This document shows, piece after piece, positions 1 to 10,027 of a DNA stretch of 64,000 nucleotides (positions are counted from its first letter, which is position 1; every line of letters starts with the position of its first letter). The DNA comes from Lachancea thermotolerans CBS 6340. Taxonomy: Eukaryota; Ascomycota; Saccharomycetes; Saccharomycetales; Saccharomycetaceae. The DNA lies in NCBI RefSeq assembly GCF_000142805.1, contig NC_013082.1, positions 496,001-560,000 of the forward strand, written 5' to 3'. Below the pieces are notes generated by a model that was not told the DNA's origin, ran no database searches, and saw only the letters and a list, made by a program, of their open reading frames with translations. A program made the translations under genes and the position numbers.

Positions 1-3000
1 CCGTTTGGGCCAGCTGGAACAGGAAAAACAGAGACTATAAAGGCCCTTGGTCAAAACCTTGGTCGGTTTGTGCTGGTGTTTAACTGCGATGAGTCGTTTG
101 AGTTCCAGTCCTTAGGGCGTTTGCTTCTCGGTATTGGGCAAGTCGGCGCTTGGGGATGTTTTGACGAGTTTAACAGATTGGAAGAAAGCATAATGAGTGC
201 CGTATCAACTCAGATTGAAACTATACAGGATGCTTTGGCCAGAAAACAGGAAAAGTTTGTTTTATTAGGAAAAACAGTTTATTTGGACGATAGCGCTGGA
301 ATTTTCATCACAATGAACCGTGGTTACAAAGGTAGGCGGGAACTTCCAGACAATTTGAGAAAAAAGTTTAGGCAGTTTTCCATGAAGTCGCCTGATTACA
401 CCATCATTGCAGATGTAATTTTAACCACACTTGGGTTTGAAAATGCTAAAAATATGGCGAAAAAGATCTGCAATTTCTTGACTGAGATGGAGTGCCTGTG
501 TTCTCAGCAGAGACATTATGATTTCGGGTTGAGAGCTATGAAGGGAATCCTTCGAAATTGCAGAGTTCTCAAGAATAAGCACGGTGGTACCGACCAGGAC
601 ATTCTTCTTGAAAGCTTGCATCAGATGCTTTCTCCTCGTCTCGTCAAGTCTGATGAAGATGCATTCTGCAAGACAATGTCTGCGTTATTTCCAAATACTC
701 ATTTGAATTACAATGACAATGATTTTCGCGAAGGCGTCGAAAAGGTTTGCCAATTTGGTAACAAAACGCCTACTGATCTTTTTGTGAAAAAGTGCAACCA
801 ACTATTTCAGATTCAAAATTCGCAACAAGCTATTATCTTGAGTGGGCCTCCAGGCACAGGAAAAACAACCATATGGAATTCTACGCTAGATTGCATGGAA
901 TTGGCGGATGGAATCAAAAATAAAGTATTCCTTATTGATCTCAAGGTCTTGGCAAAGGAACAGCTCTACGGATGCCTTGATCCAGTCACTTTTGAATGGA
1001 CTGATGGTGTGTTTACTTCCATCATTAGAAAAGTTGCTCAAGATCAAATTGAAAAGCATAATGAAACCCGCATTTGGATTATTTTTGATGGCGACTTGGA
1101 CCCTGAATATGTGGAAACAATCAACAGTGTGCTTGATGACAATAAGGTGTTAACTTTGCCGAATGGCGAGCGCTTCAAAATACCAGATAATCTTCGATTA
1201 ATATTCGAGGTGGATGACTTGGATATTGCAACGCCTGCAACAATTAGTCGTTGCGCCGTTATCGTTATTGATCGACCAGTTTGCAGTCCCTCTGAAATGC
1301 TCCCTGCACTGCTTGTTGAAAAGCTTCACGACATGCAGATAGCTTCGAGGCTTCCTATGAGCTTTTTGGATGCTTTCTGTGAAATCAGTTACGATGTATT
1401 GGGGCAAAAACTCCACGATTTGCATGATTTTGCTAAAACGCTGCCGAACGCCATGGACACAAGCCTGTTGGGCTCGTTGGATAATCTTGTCTCCTTAACA
1501 TGTTCTCAACTATTCCAAAAATCAGAATCTGTGCAAAAATTATCAAAATCAAGTTTCTCTAACTTTGCCAAGTGCCTTTTATGTATCAATATTGTTTGGG
1601 CCATAACTGGAGCTTGCAATGAAGATGACAGGTCTACCTTCGAGCAGTATATGAGAACGGGGCTTGGAATAGAGGATTTAGCTTCTAATGACTCGCTATC
1701 GCTAACAGACTACGAGGCAAAAGCAGGAGAGCCCAAACTGCGTCCTTTATCTATGTCCATGCCGCAAATTACACTAGAACCTCACGAAGTCATTTTGCCT
1801 GATCTTATGATACCAACTGTTGATACCATGAAGCATGAACGCCTAATACTCGATCTTCTTTACGCAAGAAAATCACCAATTTTATGCGGACCTCCAGGGT
1901 CAGGGAAAACAATGACAATATTCAATGCTTTGAAGAACTCCAAGAAATTTGACCTTATTGGGCTAACTTTCTCTAAGGAGACCACTGTGGCATCTTTTCT
2001 TGATACACTGAAACACCACACAACAATAACAGAAACCGCAAAGGGCATTTTACTGAAACCAAAGTCTCTAAGCAAGGACCTAGTGGTATTTTGTGATGAA
2101 ATCAATTTACCCGAAGCCGATGAGTATGGCGCACAGCCAGTGATTTTACTCTTAAGACAATTGCTTGAGAAAAAAGGCTATTGGGATGTGTCCAGCCATA
2201 GATGGGTCAGCTTGGAAAGGATTCATGTGGCGGGTGCATGCAACCCACCTGACAACGGTAGCAGAAAAGCATTGAGTGAAAGATTCACAAGGCACACTTC
2301 CGTTATATCTATTGATTACCCAGGCAAAAATTCTTTGCTGCACATCTATGAGGTATTTTTCAAGGCTGTTTTAAAACTGGCGCCCGAGCTTCGTGGCTAT
2401 TCTAAAGAGTTTGCCCATGCATCCGTTCAGCTTTACTATTCCTGTAAAGAAAGATTTTCAAGTACAGTTTATTCCCATTACATCTACTCTCCTCGAGAAC
2501 TCACAAGATTGATAAAAGGACTATATTACATTTTGACCAACTCCTCAATCCGCGCTCTCTCGCAGTTGATCGAGTGTTGGGTCTACGAATGCCTACGACT
2601 GTATTCTGATCGACTGGTTTGCGATGAGGATAAAAAAGCGTTCGACAAAATAATCATTGAAATCACAACCGAATACTTTCCCAACCAGATCGAAAACTAT
2701 TATGAAATTCGGGACAATCTATTATGCAATTGGGTTTCACTAGAATATGAAAAGACGGACAGAAGAGAGCTATCTTTCTTTGTTAGAGAGAGATTAAAGA
2801 CTTTTAACGAAGAGGAACTTGAATCTACATTGATTGTCCATGATAGCATGTTGGATCATATGGTGAGAATTGACCGCGCACTGAAGCAGGATCAGGGGCA
2901 CTGCATTCTTGTGGGTCCAAGCCGCAGCGGAAAACGGTCGCTAACTCGATTTGTCTCCTGGATGAATGGAATCGAGGTTATCCCCCTAACTCTTCACAGG

Positions 3001-6000
3001 AACTTCCACATTTCTGATTTTGATAAGTTTCTGAGAAACATTCTATCAAGATGTACTGCTGGTGGGCAGAAGATCCTATTACTGATCGATGACTCTAGTA
3101 TTTTGGAATCATCTTTCATAGAAAGAATGAACACTCTTTTGGCCAATTCTGATGTTCCGGGGCTTTTTGAGGCAGAGGAGCGTACCAAATTAATTGCTGA
3201 TTTATCTCAAAAAGCCGAGGAGATCGGTCTCTTGCTCGATGAAGATGAAGAACTCTATTCTTGGTTCACCCAACTCATATCTCGAAACCTTCATGTGGTT
3301 TTCAGTATCAATGACCCTAACTCAGAAAGCGCAACAAATGTGATTAATTCACCAGCTTTGTTCAACAGGTGCGTTTTAAATTGGATGGGCGAATGGTCCG
3401 ACCAGACTCTAGCGCAAGTCGGCACAAAAATTATTGAATGGATGCCTTTATCGTCCTCCCTTGATGGCAGTGACCCAGAAATGTTAAGCAAATCCGGTAC
3501 TGCCACTCCACTGAGTAAGAAAATAGTTGATGTCGCGATCTTGTTTTTCAAGAACTTTCAGGTCCTAAACCTCGGGCGACAAGCTACGCCTGGCCAGTTC
3601 CTGGATCAGCTAAAAACCTTTCAAGACATTTACTCTAGAAAGCTTTCAGAACTTGAGAAATCTCAGCGGTTCATTGCTACGGGCTTAGATACTATGAAGG
3701 AATCGGTCCTTCGTATAAGGGAGCTCAATGAGTTATTTTCTGAGAAAGAAAAGGAGCTGAGATCCAAAGAACAACAGGGCCGAAAGACGCTTGACAACAT
3801 GCTCTCAACACAAAATGAAGCAGAAAGAAGACACGAAGCCACTGTAGAGATAAGGAAAATTTTAAGTGCACAAGAGAAAGAGCTGAGTTCACAAAGGGCT
3901 CGAATAATGAGTGATTTAGCTTCAATTGAGCCTCAAGTCCTTGAGGCGCAAAGGGGCGTCAATAATATCAAAAAGCAGCATATGACAGAAATAAGATCGA
4001 TGTTCAACCCTCCTAATAATGTGAAGCTAACACTGGAAGCTGTATGCTTGGTTCTTGGCTATCACTCCAAAGAATGGAGAGATATTCAAAGTTTTGTCCG
4101 TAAAGATGAGTTCATCTCAAGCATTGTTCAATATGACACTGAGATGATGATGAATGCAACGATCAGGGACTTCATAAAGAAAGAATACCTTATGAAGCCC
4201 GGTTTCAACTTCGAAGCTGTGAATCACGCAAGCAAGGCATGTGGTCCCTTGTTTCAATGGGTGGTTGCCCAAGTTGAGTACTCTACTATTCTCAATACCA
4301 TATCTCCATTAAAGAATGACGTCGCAAAAATTGAAAAGGAAATGCTTCAGACAAAAGCTAGGCTTCTCGCCTCCGAGGACATGATATCCGATTATAGAGA
4401 CTTAATGGAAAGCTCAAAGAGAGAATACAGCAACATTATTCGGGAAACTGAAGCAATTAAAGCTGAGCTATCGGCAGTTGAGCACAAGGTTTCGAGGTCA
4501 CGCAAGCTATTAGACAGCCTGGCATCCGAAAATGAACGCTGGTCCAGTAGTACTGTAACATTCAAAGAGCTGAGGCAGAATATTGTGGGCGATTGTCTCT
4601 TGTCATCTCTATTTATCAGCTATTGTGGGGCTAAAGACCGGAAAACAAGACTTGAGCTTATTAGATCGTGGAAGAAGCATTTGGGTGAGTTGAGCGTGTC
4701 TTATGATCAAAACTACACTTTCTGTAATCATCTCGTTGATTTTCAAGAACGATCTCGCTGGTTTTCAAACGGACTCCCAGATGATTACACCTGCATCGAA
4801 AACTTCTATATTTTGTTCAACAGTCTCCACTACCCGTTTGTTGTAGATCCGGAGCTCAAAGTTTTTCATGCTCTCCGTAGGCACTTCGGGAACACTATTG
4901 CAATGACAAGCTTTCTTGACAGTGGCTTTGTCAAAAAATTAGAGAACACGCTTCGGTTTGGAGGTTGCATCATAATACAGGACGGAGAGTTTTATGACCC
5001 GATTATTTCGAAACTTATTGCAAAGGAATTCAGAAAAACGGGCGGAAAAGAGACAATACAAATTGGTGATCGCGACATTGACATTGACCCTAATTTCTTC
5101 ATGGTCATTTTCACCCGGGACGCAAGTTGGAGCATTCCTCTCTTTTTGCGGGCGCGGATGTCCATTGTTGACTTCACTGTTGACAAAAACTCTATTGAGC
5201 CTCAAGCACTCGAGATTGCTCTTGAATGCCAAAAACCGGAGTTGCATGAAAAGCGCAAGGCTCTGGCTCAGTTGAACGGCGAATACAAGCTTCGCCTAAG
5301 TTGCTTGGAGAAAGAGCTTCTTGAAGCACTGAACAGTTCTCCAAACAGTGTTCTTGAAAATGAATCGTTGATAACAACCCTGGAGCAACTCAAAACCCAG
5401 TCTAATGAAATCCAAGGCAGAATTCTTGAAACAAAAGGTGTGATCGAGGAGGTTGAGCAAGCTGTGAATGAATTTAGAGCCTTGAGTCAGCATGCGTTCA
5501 GGCTCTATTCAATTGTCGAACATCTGCCATCCCTTCATTGGGCATACCAAGTGACAGTGAACTGCTTTCTAAATTGCTTCAGATCTATATTCAATCATGA
5601 CAAAGGTTGTGAAAGTAAAAATACAAACCAGCTATTGAGATCTTTTTACCGAAGGATTTTTGAGGTTCTTTCTCCCGGGCTTCTCGACGATGACAAGCTC
5701 GCTCTTGGTGTTATGCTCCTCGTGTCATATTTTGAGCCAGCTGAACCTTCTGCTTTCTGTGAAATACTTAGTCAATTGATGTCAAGTATACGCACCTCGC
5801 CAAAATCACCCACGCTCAACATACCATTGGATTTTGAGTCAGCAGAGGTAAAGACATACACGCAGAACTTAATTGAAGGTTTTGAAGACTTTGACATATA
5901 TCATCGACTTCAGGCGGCTGTGGAATTTCTACCGCCGGCCGAATCGTATCAGCTCAAGGAATTTGTTAAGGAGTGGGATTATGTGCCGATCGTCATTGTT

Positions 6001-6924
6001 TGCGAAAGGGGAACAGACAGCACCTATCGCGTTTCTCAACTTGCTCAAGAGCTGTCGCGGGAACTGTCAATTGTATCTCTAGGCTCTTCTGAAAGTACCT
6101 CGATGGCCGAGAACGCCCTTTCTCACTGCGCAAAAGAAGGTCATTGGTTACTAATTCAAAATCTTCAAATGTCCCCCGACTGGGTTAAGTCGGTCTTGAC
6201 AAAAAGGCTCGAATTGTTAGCTAGTGATACCAACAAATCCTCAAGCTTTCGGGTATTCATGACTTGTGAGCTAGAGGGACGTGCACCACCACCGCCTTTG
6301 ATCCAGACAAGTTGGAAAGTTGTTCATGAAAGTGAAAAAGGTATTTTACAAAGTGCAAGGGATGTATGGGGAACTATTTCTCGCCCGGGTACTATTCGTC
6401 CCCCCGAAAAGCTTTTCTGCCGTTTTCTTTTGGCTTGGTTCCACGCCCTTCTAGTTGAGAACAGCAGACTTCATCCGCTAGGATTTACAAAAAAGTATGA
6501 CTTCAACGATTCAGACTTTGCCGCCGGCATTGCGTACCTTGATGGCTTTTTCGACTGCTTGTCTTCTTCGCATAACAGCATCAAACCGGCAGACATATCA
6601 TGGATAGAACTGCAGTTTAACATCGCTACTATCATCTACGGAGGAAAAATTGATGACGAAAAGGATATCCTACGCTGCATTGAGCTGGCGGCAGGTCTTT
6701 TCAATGAACGTGCATTTGAGCCAGACTTTGAGATCGCGCCGGGCTTGCTGGCCCCTCAGAATAGACAAGAGTGGACCAGCATTCAGGAATGGTTGGTGCA
6801 ATGCCGTCCCCCCGAAAACTGGTCCCAATGGTTACAGCTCGCGGAGAACGTGGAACTCGAACGCCGTGAGCTGCATGCAGCTAACGTGGCAAGTTCAGTG
6901 ATCCAAATCCTGAAGGGCTTGTGA
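1..6924 (+). CDS. DYN1: Cytoplasmic dynein heavy chain, motor region (5' part outside window)
   Basis: Partial gene: the frame is open from base 1, so 2307 C-terminal residues are present, about what follows the AAA1 P-loop in the roughly 4090-residue yeast Dyn1. The minus-end microtubule motor positions the spindle and nucleus from the cell cortex. Visible in order: AAA1 Walker A GPAGTGKT (7-30) and Walker B GCFDEFN (154-174); AAA2 GPPGTGKT (844-867) with a FDGDLDPE segment; AAA3 GPPGSGKT (1888-1911) with VFCDEIN; AAA4 (from about 2880); stalk coiled coils (about 3640-3990 and 4290-4560) flanking the microtubule-binding domain; AAA5, AAA6 and the C-terminal domain. AAA4 is odd: its P-loop reads GPSRSGKR, with Arg (2935-2937) where Ser/Thr is expected, and its Walker B reads LLLIDD, with Asp (3091-3093) where Glu is expected. 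LCB3 follows in the same direction 169 bp later, matching the YKR054C-YKR053C order. Confidence 0.98.
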   Translation, partial: PFGPAGTGKTETIKALGQNLGRFVLVFNCDESFEFQSLGRLLLGIGQVGAWGCFDEFNRLEESIMSAVSTQIETIQDALARKQEKFVLLGKTVYLDDSAGIFITMNRGYKGRRELPDNLRKKFRQFSMKSPDYTIIADVILTTLGFENAKNMAKKICNFLTEMECLCSQQRHYDFGLRAMKGILRNCRVLKNKHGGTDQDILLESLHQMLSPRLVKSDEDAFCKTMSALFPNTHLNYNDNDFREGVEKVCQFGNKTPTDLFVKKCNQLFQIQNSQQAIILSGPPGTGKTTIWNSTLDCMELADGIKNKVFLIDLKVLAKEQLYGCLDPVTFEWTDGVFTSIIRKVAQDQIEKHNETRIWIIFDGDLDPEYVETINSVLDDNKVLTLPNGERFKIPDNLRLIFEVDDLDIATPATISRCAVIVIDRPVCSPSEMLPALLVEKLHDMQIASRLPMSFLDAFCEISYDVLGQKLHDLHDFAKTLPNAMDTSLLGSLDNLVSLTCSQLFQKSESVQKLSKSSFSNFAKCLLCINIVWAITGACNEDDRSTFEQYMRTGLGIEDLASNDSLSLTDYEAKAGEPKLRPLSMSMPQITLEPHEVILPDLMIPTVDTMKHERLILDLLYARKSPILCGPPGSGKTMTIFNALKNSKKFDLIGLTFSKETTVASFLDTLKHHTTITETAKGILLKPKSLSKDLVVFCDEINLPEADEYGAQPVILLLRQLLEKKGYWDVSSHRWVSLERIHVAGACNPPDNGSRKALSERFTRHTSVISIDYPGKNSLLHIYEVFFKAVLKLAPELRGYSKEFAHASVQLYYSCKERFSSTVYSHYIYSPRELTRLIKGLYYILTNSSIRALSQLIECWVYECLRLYSDRLVCDEDKKAFDKIIIEITTEYFPNQIENYYEIRDNLLCNWVSLEYEKTDRRELSFFVRERLKTFNEEELESTLIVHDSMLDHMVRIDRALKQDQGHCILVGPSRSGKRSLTRFVSWMNGIEVIPLTLHRNFHISDFDKFLRNILSRCTAGGQKILLLIDDSSILESSFIERMNTLLANSDVPGLFEAEERTKLIADLSQKAEEIGLLLDEDEELYSWFTQLISRNLHVVFSINDPNSESATNVINSPALFNRCVLNWMGEWSDQTLAQVGTKIIEWMPLSSSLDGSDPEMLSKSGTATPLSKKIVDVAILFFKNFQVLNLGRQATPGQFLDQLKTFQDIYSRKLSELEKSQRFIATGLDTMKESVLRIRELNELFSEKEKELRSKEQQGRKTLDNMLSTQNEAERRHEATVEIRKILSAQEKELSSQRARIMSDLASIEPQVLEAQRGVNNIKKQHMTEIRSMFNPPNNVKLTLEAVCLVLGYHSKEWRDIQSFVRKDEFISSIVQYDTEMMMNATIRDFIKKEYLMKPGFNFEAVNHASKACGPLFQWVVAQVEYSTILNTISPLKNDVAKIEKEMLQTKARLLASEDMISDYRDLMESSKREYSNIIRETEAIKAELSAVEHKVSRSRKLLDSLASENERWSSSTVTFKELRQNIVGDCLLSSLFISYCGAKDRKTRLELIRSWKKHLGELSVSYDQNYTFCNHLVDFQERSRWFSNGLPDDYTCIENFYILFNSLHYPFVVDPELKVFHALRRHFGNTIAMTSFLDSGFVKKLENTLRFGGCIIIQDGEFYDPIISKLIAKEFRKTGGKETIQIGDRDIDIDPNFFMVIFTRDASWSIPLFLRARMSIVDFTVDKNSIEPQALEIALECQKPELHEKRKALAQLNGEYKLRLSCLEKELLEALNSSPNSVLENESLITTLEQLKTQSNEIQGRILETKGVIEEVEQAVNEFRALSQHAFRLYSIVEHLPSLHWAYQVTVNCFLNCFRSIFNHDKGCESKNTNQLLRSFYRRIFEVLSPGLLDDDKLALGVMLLVSYFEPAEPSAFCEILSQLMSSIRTSPKSPTLNIPLDFESAEVKTYTQNLIEGFEDFDIYHRLQAAVEFLPPAESYQLKEFVKEWDYVPIVIVCERGTDSTYRVSQLAQELSRELSIVSLGSSESTSMAENALSHCAKEGHWLLIQNLQMSPDWVKSVLTKRLELLASDTNKSSSFRVFMTCELEGRAPPPPLIQTSWKVVHESEKGILQSARDVWGTISRPGTIRPPEKLFCRFLLAWFHALLVENSRLHPLGFTKKYDFNDSDFAAGIAYLDGFFDCLSSSHNSIKPADISWIELQFNIATIIYGGKIDDEKDILRCIELAAGLFNERAFEPDFEIAPGLLAPQNRQEWTSIQEWLVQCRPPENWSQWLQLAENVELERRELHAANVASSVIQILKGL

Positions 6925-7093
6925 CTCGAGATGCTCAAGACAATTTTTTGTACAGTTCGCTCTGTGGAGCGGTACGTAAAATTTAAATCAATATTTATAC
7001 AATCTGCCCAATTCAACGGTAAACATGGGTCTGAACAACAAGAGCTATTCAAATTGATGCAAAACACTTTCTAAAGCTAGACTAGCAAAGAGT

Positions 7094-8317
7094 ATGACGC
7101 GACAGAGAGCATTATCTGTGAGTTCAGAGGCCAGCTTGGACTCGAAGATCGAAGTCACCACGTACAAAGAAAAGCATGCGTTCGCTGATCCTGGAAATCA
7201 TAGTAGGGACCACTTCAAGCGCAGAATGTCGCCTGTACGCTTTGCAATGCGCGACTGGTTGCTCCAGTTTACGAAACATCAGTCAGAAGGGCTGTACAAG
7301 CTACAGTGCAAATTCCGCTGCCCGGCGCTGGATAAATATTTTGCATACACGTCCCTTATGGGATCCCATATGTTCTACGTTATCATGGTACCCATGCCAC
7401 GTTGGCTTGGTTTTAGCGTAATGTGCAGGGACCTTGTTTATATACTTGGGTACTCCATTTACCTAAGCGGATTCCTCAAGGACTACTGGTGCTTGCCACG
7501 GCCTAAGTCGCCTCCCCTGACAAGAGTCGCGCTGAGTCCATATACAACGAAGGAGTATGGCGCGCCTAGCTCACACACAGCGAATGCTACTGGGGTAACG
7601 CTGTTGCTATTGTGGTACGTTTACCGCCTTGAAAACGCATCGATTTCGTGGAAGCTAGCCGCAATTGCAGGCGCCTTGTTTTATTACTTTACTCTCACGC
7701 TGGGAAGGATATACTGCGGGATGCATGGCTTGTTAGACATTGTTTCAGGAGCTTTAATAGGCGCCTTGTGCTTTTTTGTGAGATGGGCGGCCGTAACGTA
7801 CACCCATATTGATACTGCCAATATACAGGAGTGGGGCTGGTGGTTTCCGGTAGCTTCTGTAAGCTTAGGCCTAGTGCTACTTTTTAATCATGCGAAGCCA
7901 GTCGACCACTGCCCTTGCTTTGAAGATAGCGTAGCGTTTGTGGGGGTGATATCGGGACTTGAAAGTAGCGACTGGCTGCTGTGGCATGTCGGGAGGTCAG
8001 CAGACTTGCACATCCCTTACAGCTGGTCCGAGTTTGGCGTCTTGCTCACTCTGCGCAGAATCGCTGTAGGCGTGCTCATGGTTCTCATATGGAAAAGCGT
8101 AGTGGGGAAGACACTCATATACAAACTGCTAAACCTGGTCTGGGAGGATGACAGGGGCCGTTACAAGCTCGAGCACATTGACAATCCTTCTGAGGAAGTG
8201 CCACTTTTCACAGGCAGGTCTCGCACGGAGCTATTGGGAAGATTCCTCATCTACGCAGGCGTTGCAGGAACCGTGGCACTTGCCAGTCCACCACTGTTCC
8301 GCTTGCTAGGCGTGTAA
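7094..8317 (+). CDS. LCB3: Dihydrosphingosine/sphingoid-base 1-phosphate phosphatase (LCB3/YSR3 type)
   Basis: A 407-residue multipass membrane protein of the PAP2 family. The family dephosphorylates long-chain base phosphates in the ER, supplying bases to ceramide synthesis. All three phosphatase motifs are visible: KDYWCLPRP (residues 129-137), PSSH (158-161) and Arg205-x5-His211-x3-Asp215 in RIYCGMHGLLDIVSG. Several hydrophobic segments follow, to the C terminus. It begins at an ATG and is close to the yeast protein in length. This single gene sits where S. cerevisiae has the duplicated pair LCB3 (YJL134W) and YSR3 (YKR053C), between DYN1 and MRS3/MRS4, so it is their pre-duplication equivalent. 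The choice of symbol between the two is arbitrary. Confidence 0.95.
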   Translation: MTRQRALSVSSEASLDSKIEVTTYKEKHAFADPGNHSRDHFKRRMSPVRFAMRDWLLQFTKHQSEGLYKLQCKFRCPALDKYFAYTSLMGSHMFYVIMVPMPRWLGFSVMCRDLVYILGYSIYLSGFLKDYWCLPRPKSPPLTRVALSPYTTKEYGAPSSHTANATGVTLLLLWYVYRLENASISWKLAAIAGALFYYFTLTLGRIYCGMHGLLDIVSGALIGALCFFVRWAAVTYTHIDTANIQEWGWWFPVASVSLGLVLLFNHAKPVDHCPCFEDSVAFVGVISGLESSDWLLWHVGRSADLHIPYSWSEFGVLLTLRRIAVGVLMVLIWKSVVGKTLIYKLLNLVWEDDRGRYKLEHIDNPSEEVPLFTGRSRTELLGRFLIYAGVAGTVALASPPLFRLLGV

Positions 8318-8716
8318 CCATGATTGAAACATTACGTCGTCTCTCAAAGGCACTTCATAATTTTATAGACTGAATACACAATGAAGAGTTACACAGCGTC
8401 GGAACAGGCCTCGAGGCAAAACCCAACACTTCTATCTGGAGAGATACTTCTATCTGGAGAGACACTTCTTGTGCGACGCCTGCGTCGCCCAGAAGGGCCT
8501 TTCATCCCTAGCCTGCTTTGGGCGCGTGGTTCCTGCGCTCGGTACATCCTTGAGTACATCCATTAACTAAGCATGATCGTCCTGCAAGATGCTTCTTCCA
8601 TGCATCAGTAAGGCACTGTGCACGTGATAGAAAGAGAACGGCGCCAGTTCAGGCACCAACTTGTCACGTGATTTCTGGCATGTTTGGGCGCCATGGTGTC
8701 CAGCACCCTGAGCCTT
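8318..8716. other. Convergent intergenic interval with short tandem repeat and two E-boxes
   Basis: This lies between the 3' ends of LCB3 and the small minus-strand gene. It holds an 18-bp tandem repeat (8428-8469) and CACGTG at 8621-8626 and 8665-8670, the second in the Cbf1-like context GTCACGTGAT. A 61-codon ATG frame at 8381-8566 includes the repeat, but nothing else supports it as a gene. Confidence 0.5.
8428..8469 (+). repeat. 18-bp tandem repeat, about 2.3 copies
   Basis: The unit reads ACTTCTATCTGGAGAGAY. Two full copies (8428-8445 and 8446-8463) differ only at the last base, and the start of a third follows. It lies 3' of LCB3 in a convergent interval. Confidence 0.9.
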
Positions 8717-8995
8717 TCAGCGGGATGGATGCGAACCCCGCGAAGCGTGAATAGGGCCGTACGTCCGTGCTATTTCGCGGTATTCTTTGAATGATGAGAA
8801 CGTGTTGCCCGCAACCGGGTTTCGTAGTACACGAGCGCCGGTACCGGCGTTCTCAGCGTCGTTTGGAACGCAAGCGTCATCACATGAGTGAAGGCGCCTA
8901 GCGATACGGGAGACGCTGGGTGCACTATTGCGGGCCGTGGGCATCAGAGCTGGGGCGGATTTGACGAGGGTAGTAGCTTGGGGGAGACGTAGCAT
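8717..8995 (-). CDS. Small probable mitochondrial protein (YJL133C-A position)
   Basis: A 92-codon ATG-started frame. The first 35 or so residues look like a mitochondrial targeting sequence: no acidic residue, several Arg/Lys, many Ser/Ala/Leu, ending near RIARRLHS. The C-terminal half contains SSFKEYREIARTYGPIH, which looks like a real folded segment. The position and strand (minus, between LCB3 and MRS3/MRS4) are those of the small S. cerevisiae mitochondrial protein gene YJL133C-A, and I infer orthology mainly from that. I cannot confirm sequence similarity, and no function is assigned. Imperfect CAATCAT-type repeats lie just upstream of its ATG (about 8999-9044). Confidence 0.6.
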   Translation of the reverse strand: MLRLPQATTLVKSAPALMPTARNSAPSVSRIARRLHSCDDACVPNDAENAGTGARVLRNPVAGNTFSSFKEYREIARTYGPIHASRGSHPSR

Positions 8996-10027
8996 TCGGA
9001 TGTGGTGATTGTGGCTGGGATGATTGTGGATGTGATGATTGCAGACCCAACCTGAATCGACAAATACTGCCCTTGGCAGATGCCCTATTTATTTGCCAGT
9101 GAACATATTCACTGACACTTGCTTGGGAACTCTGCTTATCGTACGCGTGACCAAGTTCCAGAATTGGCTTCTGATCCCGCGCGGCAAGAATTCCTTAGGT
9201 GCGCTCGTCTTTTTTTCCAGCGAGAAAAGAGGTGCTACTTTGAGATAAGGCCTCGTATGCTGCAGGCGGTAAGCGACGAAGAAACAGAGCAGCTGTTCAA
9301 ACGCGGGCTAAGGTACGGAAGCACGGCTTCGGAGGACGGCGGCGCAAAGCAAGCGGCCGTCCCTCGCACATAGCGTTTTTGGATAATTTACGTATACAAT
9401 GACTTATACCTGCAATATGGGGGTGGATTCATCAGCGACGCCTTGAACATCTCGCGCCAGGGTTCCAGATCCGTACGAGTGGCCTCCATCGTGTAATATT
9501 CACATGGACGAGGCCTGGTGCCGCTTCGGGCAACAAATAGCATGTGCAGAGCCACTGTGCGGCTCGTGGCTCGCTCGTGCCAATAGTGTGGCAGGAGCAT
9601 GATTGAGGGTTAGAAGAATCACATAGCGATCGACTTGGAGCTGCACTACAGTGCCACCCTGCAAGTTCGCTAATCCTTTTGTCAAATCACTTTGTCCGAA
9701 ACTGTCATCCACTGAGGTCGAGATGCCTTGGGACAAGACGCCCAAAGAGGTGCGAATATTGATGGAATTCTGACGCCAGTACCAAACTAAAAATGCTAGG
9801 ATCCAGCATTTCTAATACGCACGCATACTGGAGCGCTCGGTGCAGTGTTTAATTTTATCACGTTTGACGATAGCAGAATTATCTCAATCACTGCGTACGC
9901 AGAGTGAAAAAGGTGAATAAAGCACCTGGAAAAGCTCATTGTGCTTTGGATGCTATAAGAGCACAGGTAACAGCGCTTAGAACACAGTCATCAGAGCTGG
10001 CCGGGGGTGAAATCCGATAGCGGCAAC
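8996..10027. other. Divergent intergenic interval upstream of the mitochondrial carrier gene
   Basis: About 1 kb between two divergent genes, presumably holding both promoters. Open frames here (for example 9119-9373) lack an ATG start and recognisable domains. Beyond short imperfect repeats near 9000-9045 I see nothing I can name. I found no convincing Aft1 iron-response site in the proximal part, although the carrier's relatives are iron-regulated. Confidence 0.5.

Noticed and set aside
8917-8924. Aft1-like TGGGTGCA for iron control of the carrier gene
   Set aside because: It lies 1.1 kb from the carrier start and inside the small minus-strand coding frame, so a chance match is likely.
9119-9373. 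An 84-codon frame upstream of the mitochondrial carrier gene
   Set aside because: It starts only at a non-ATG codon and has no recognisable domain.
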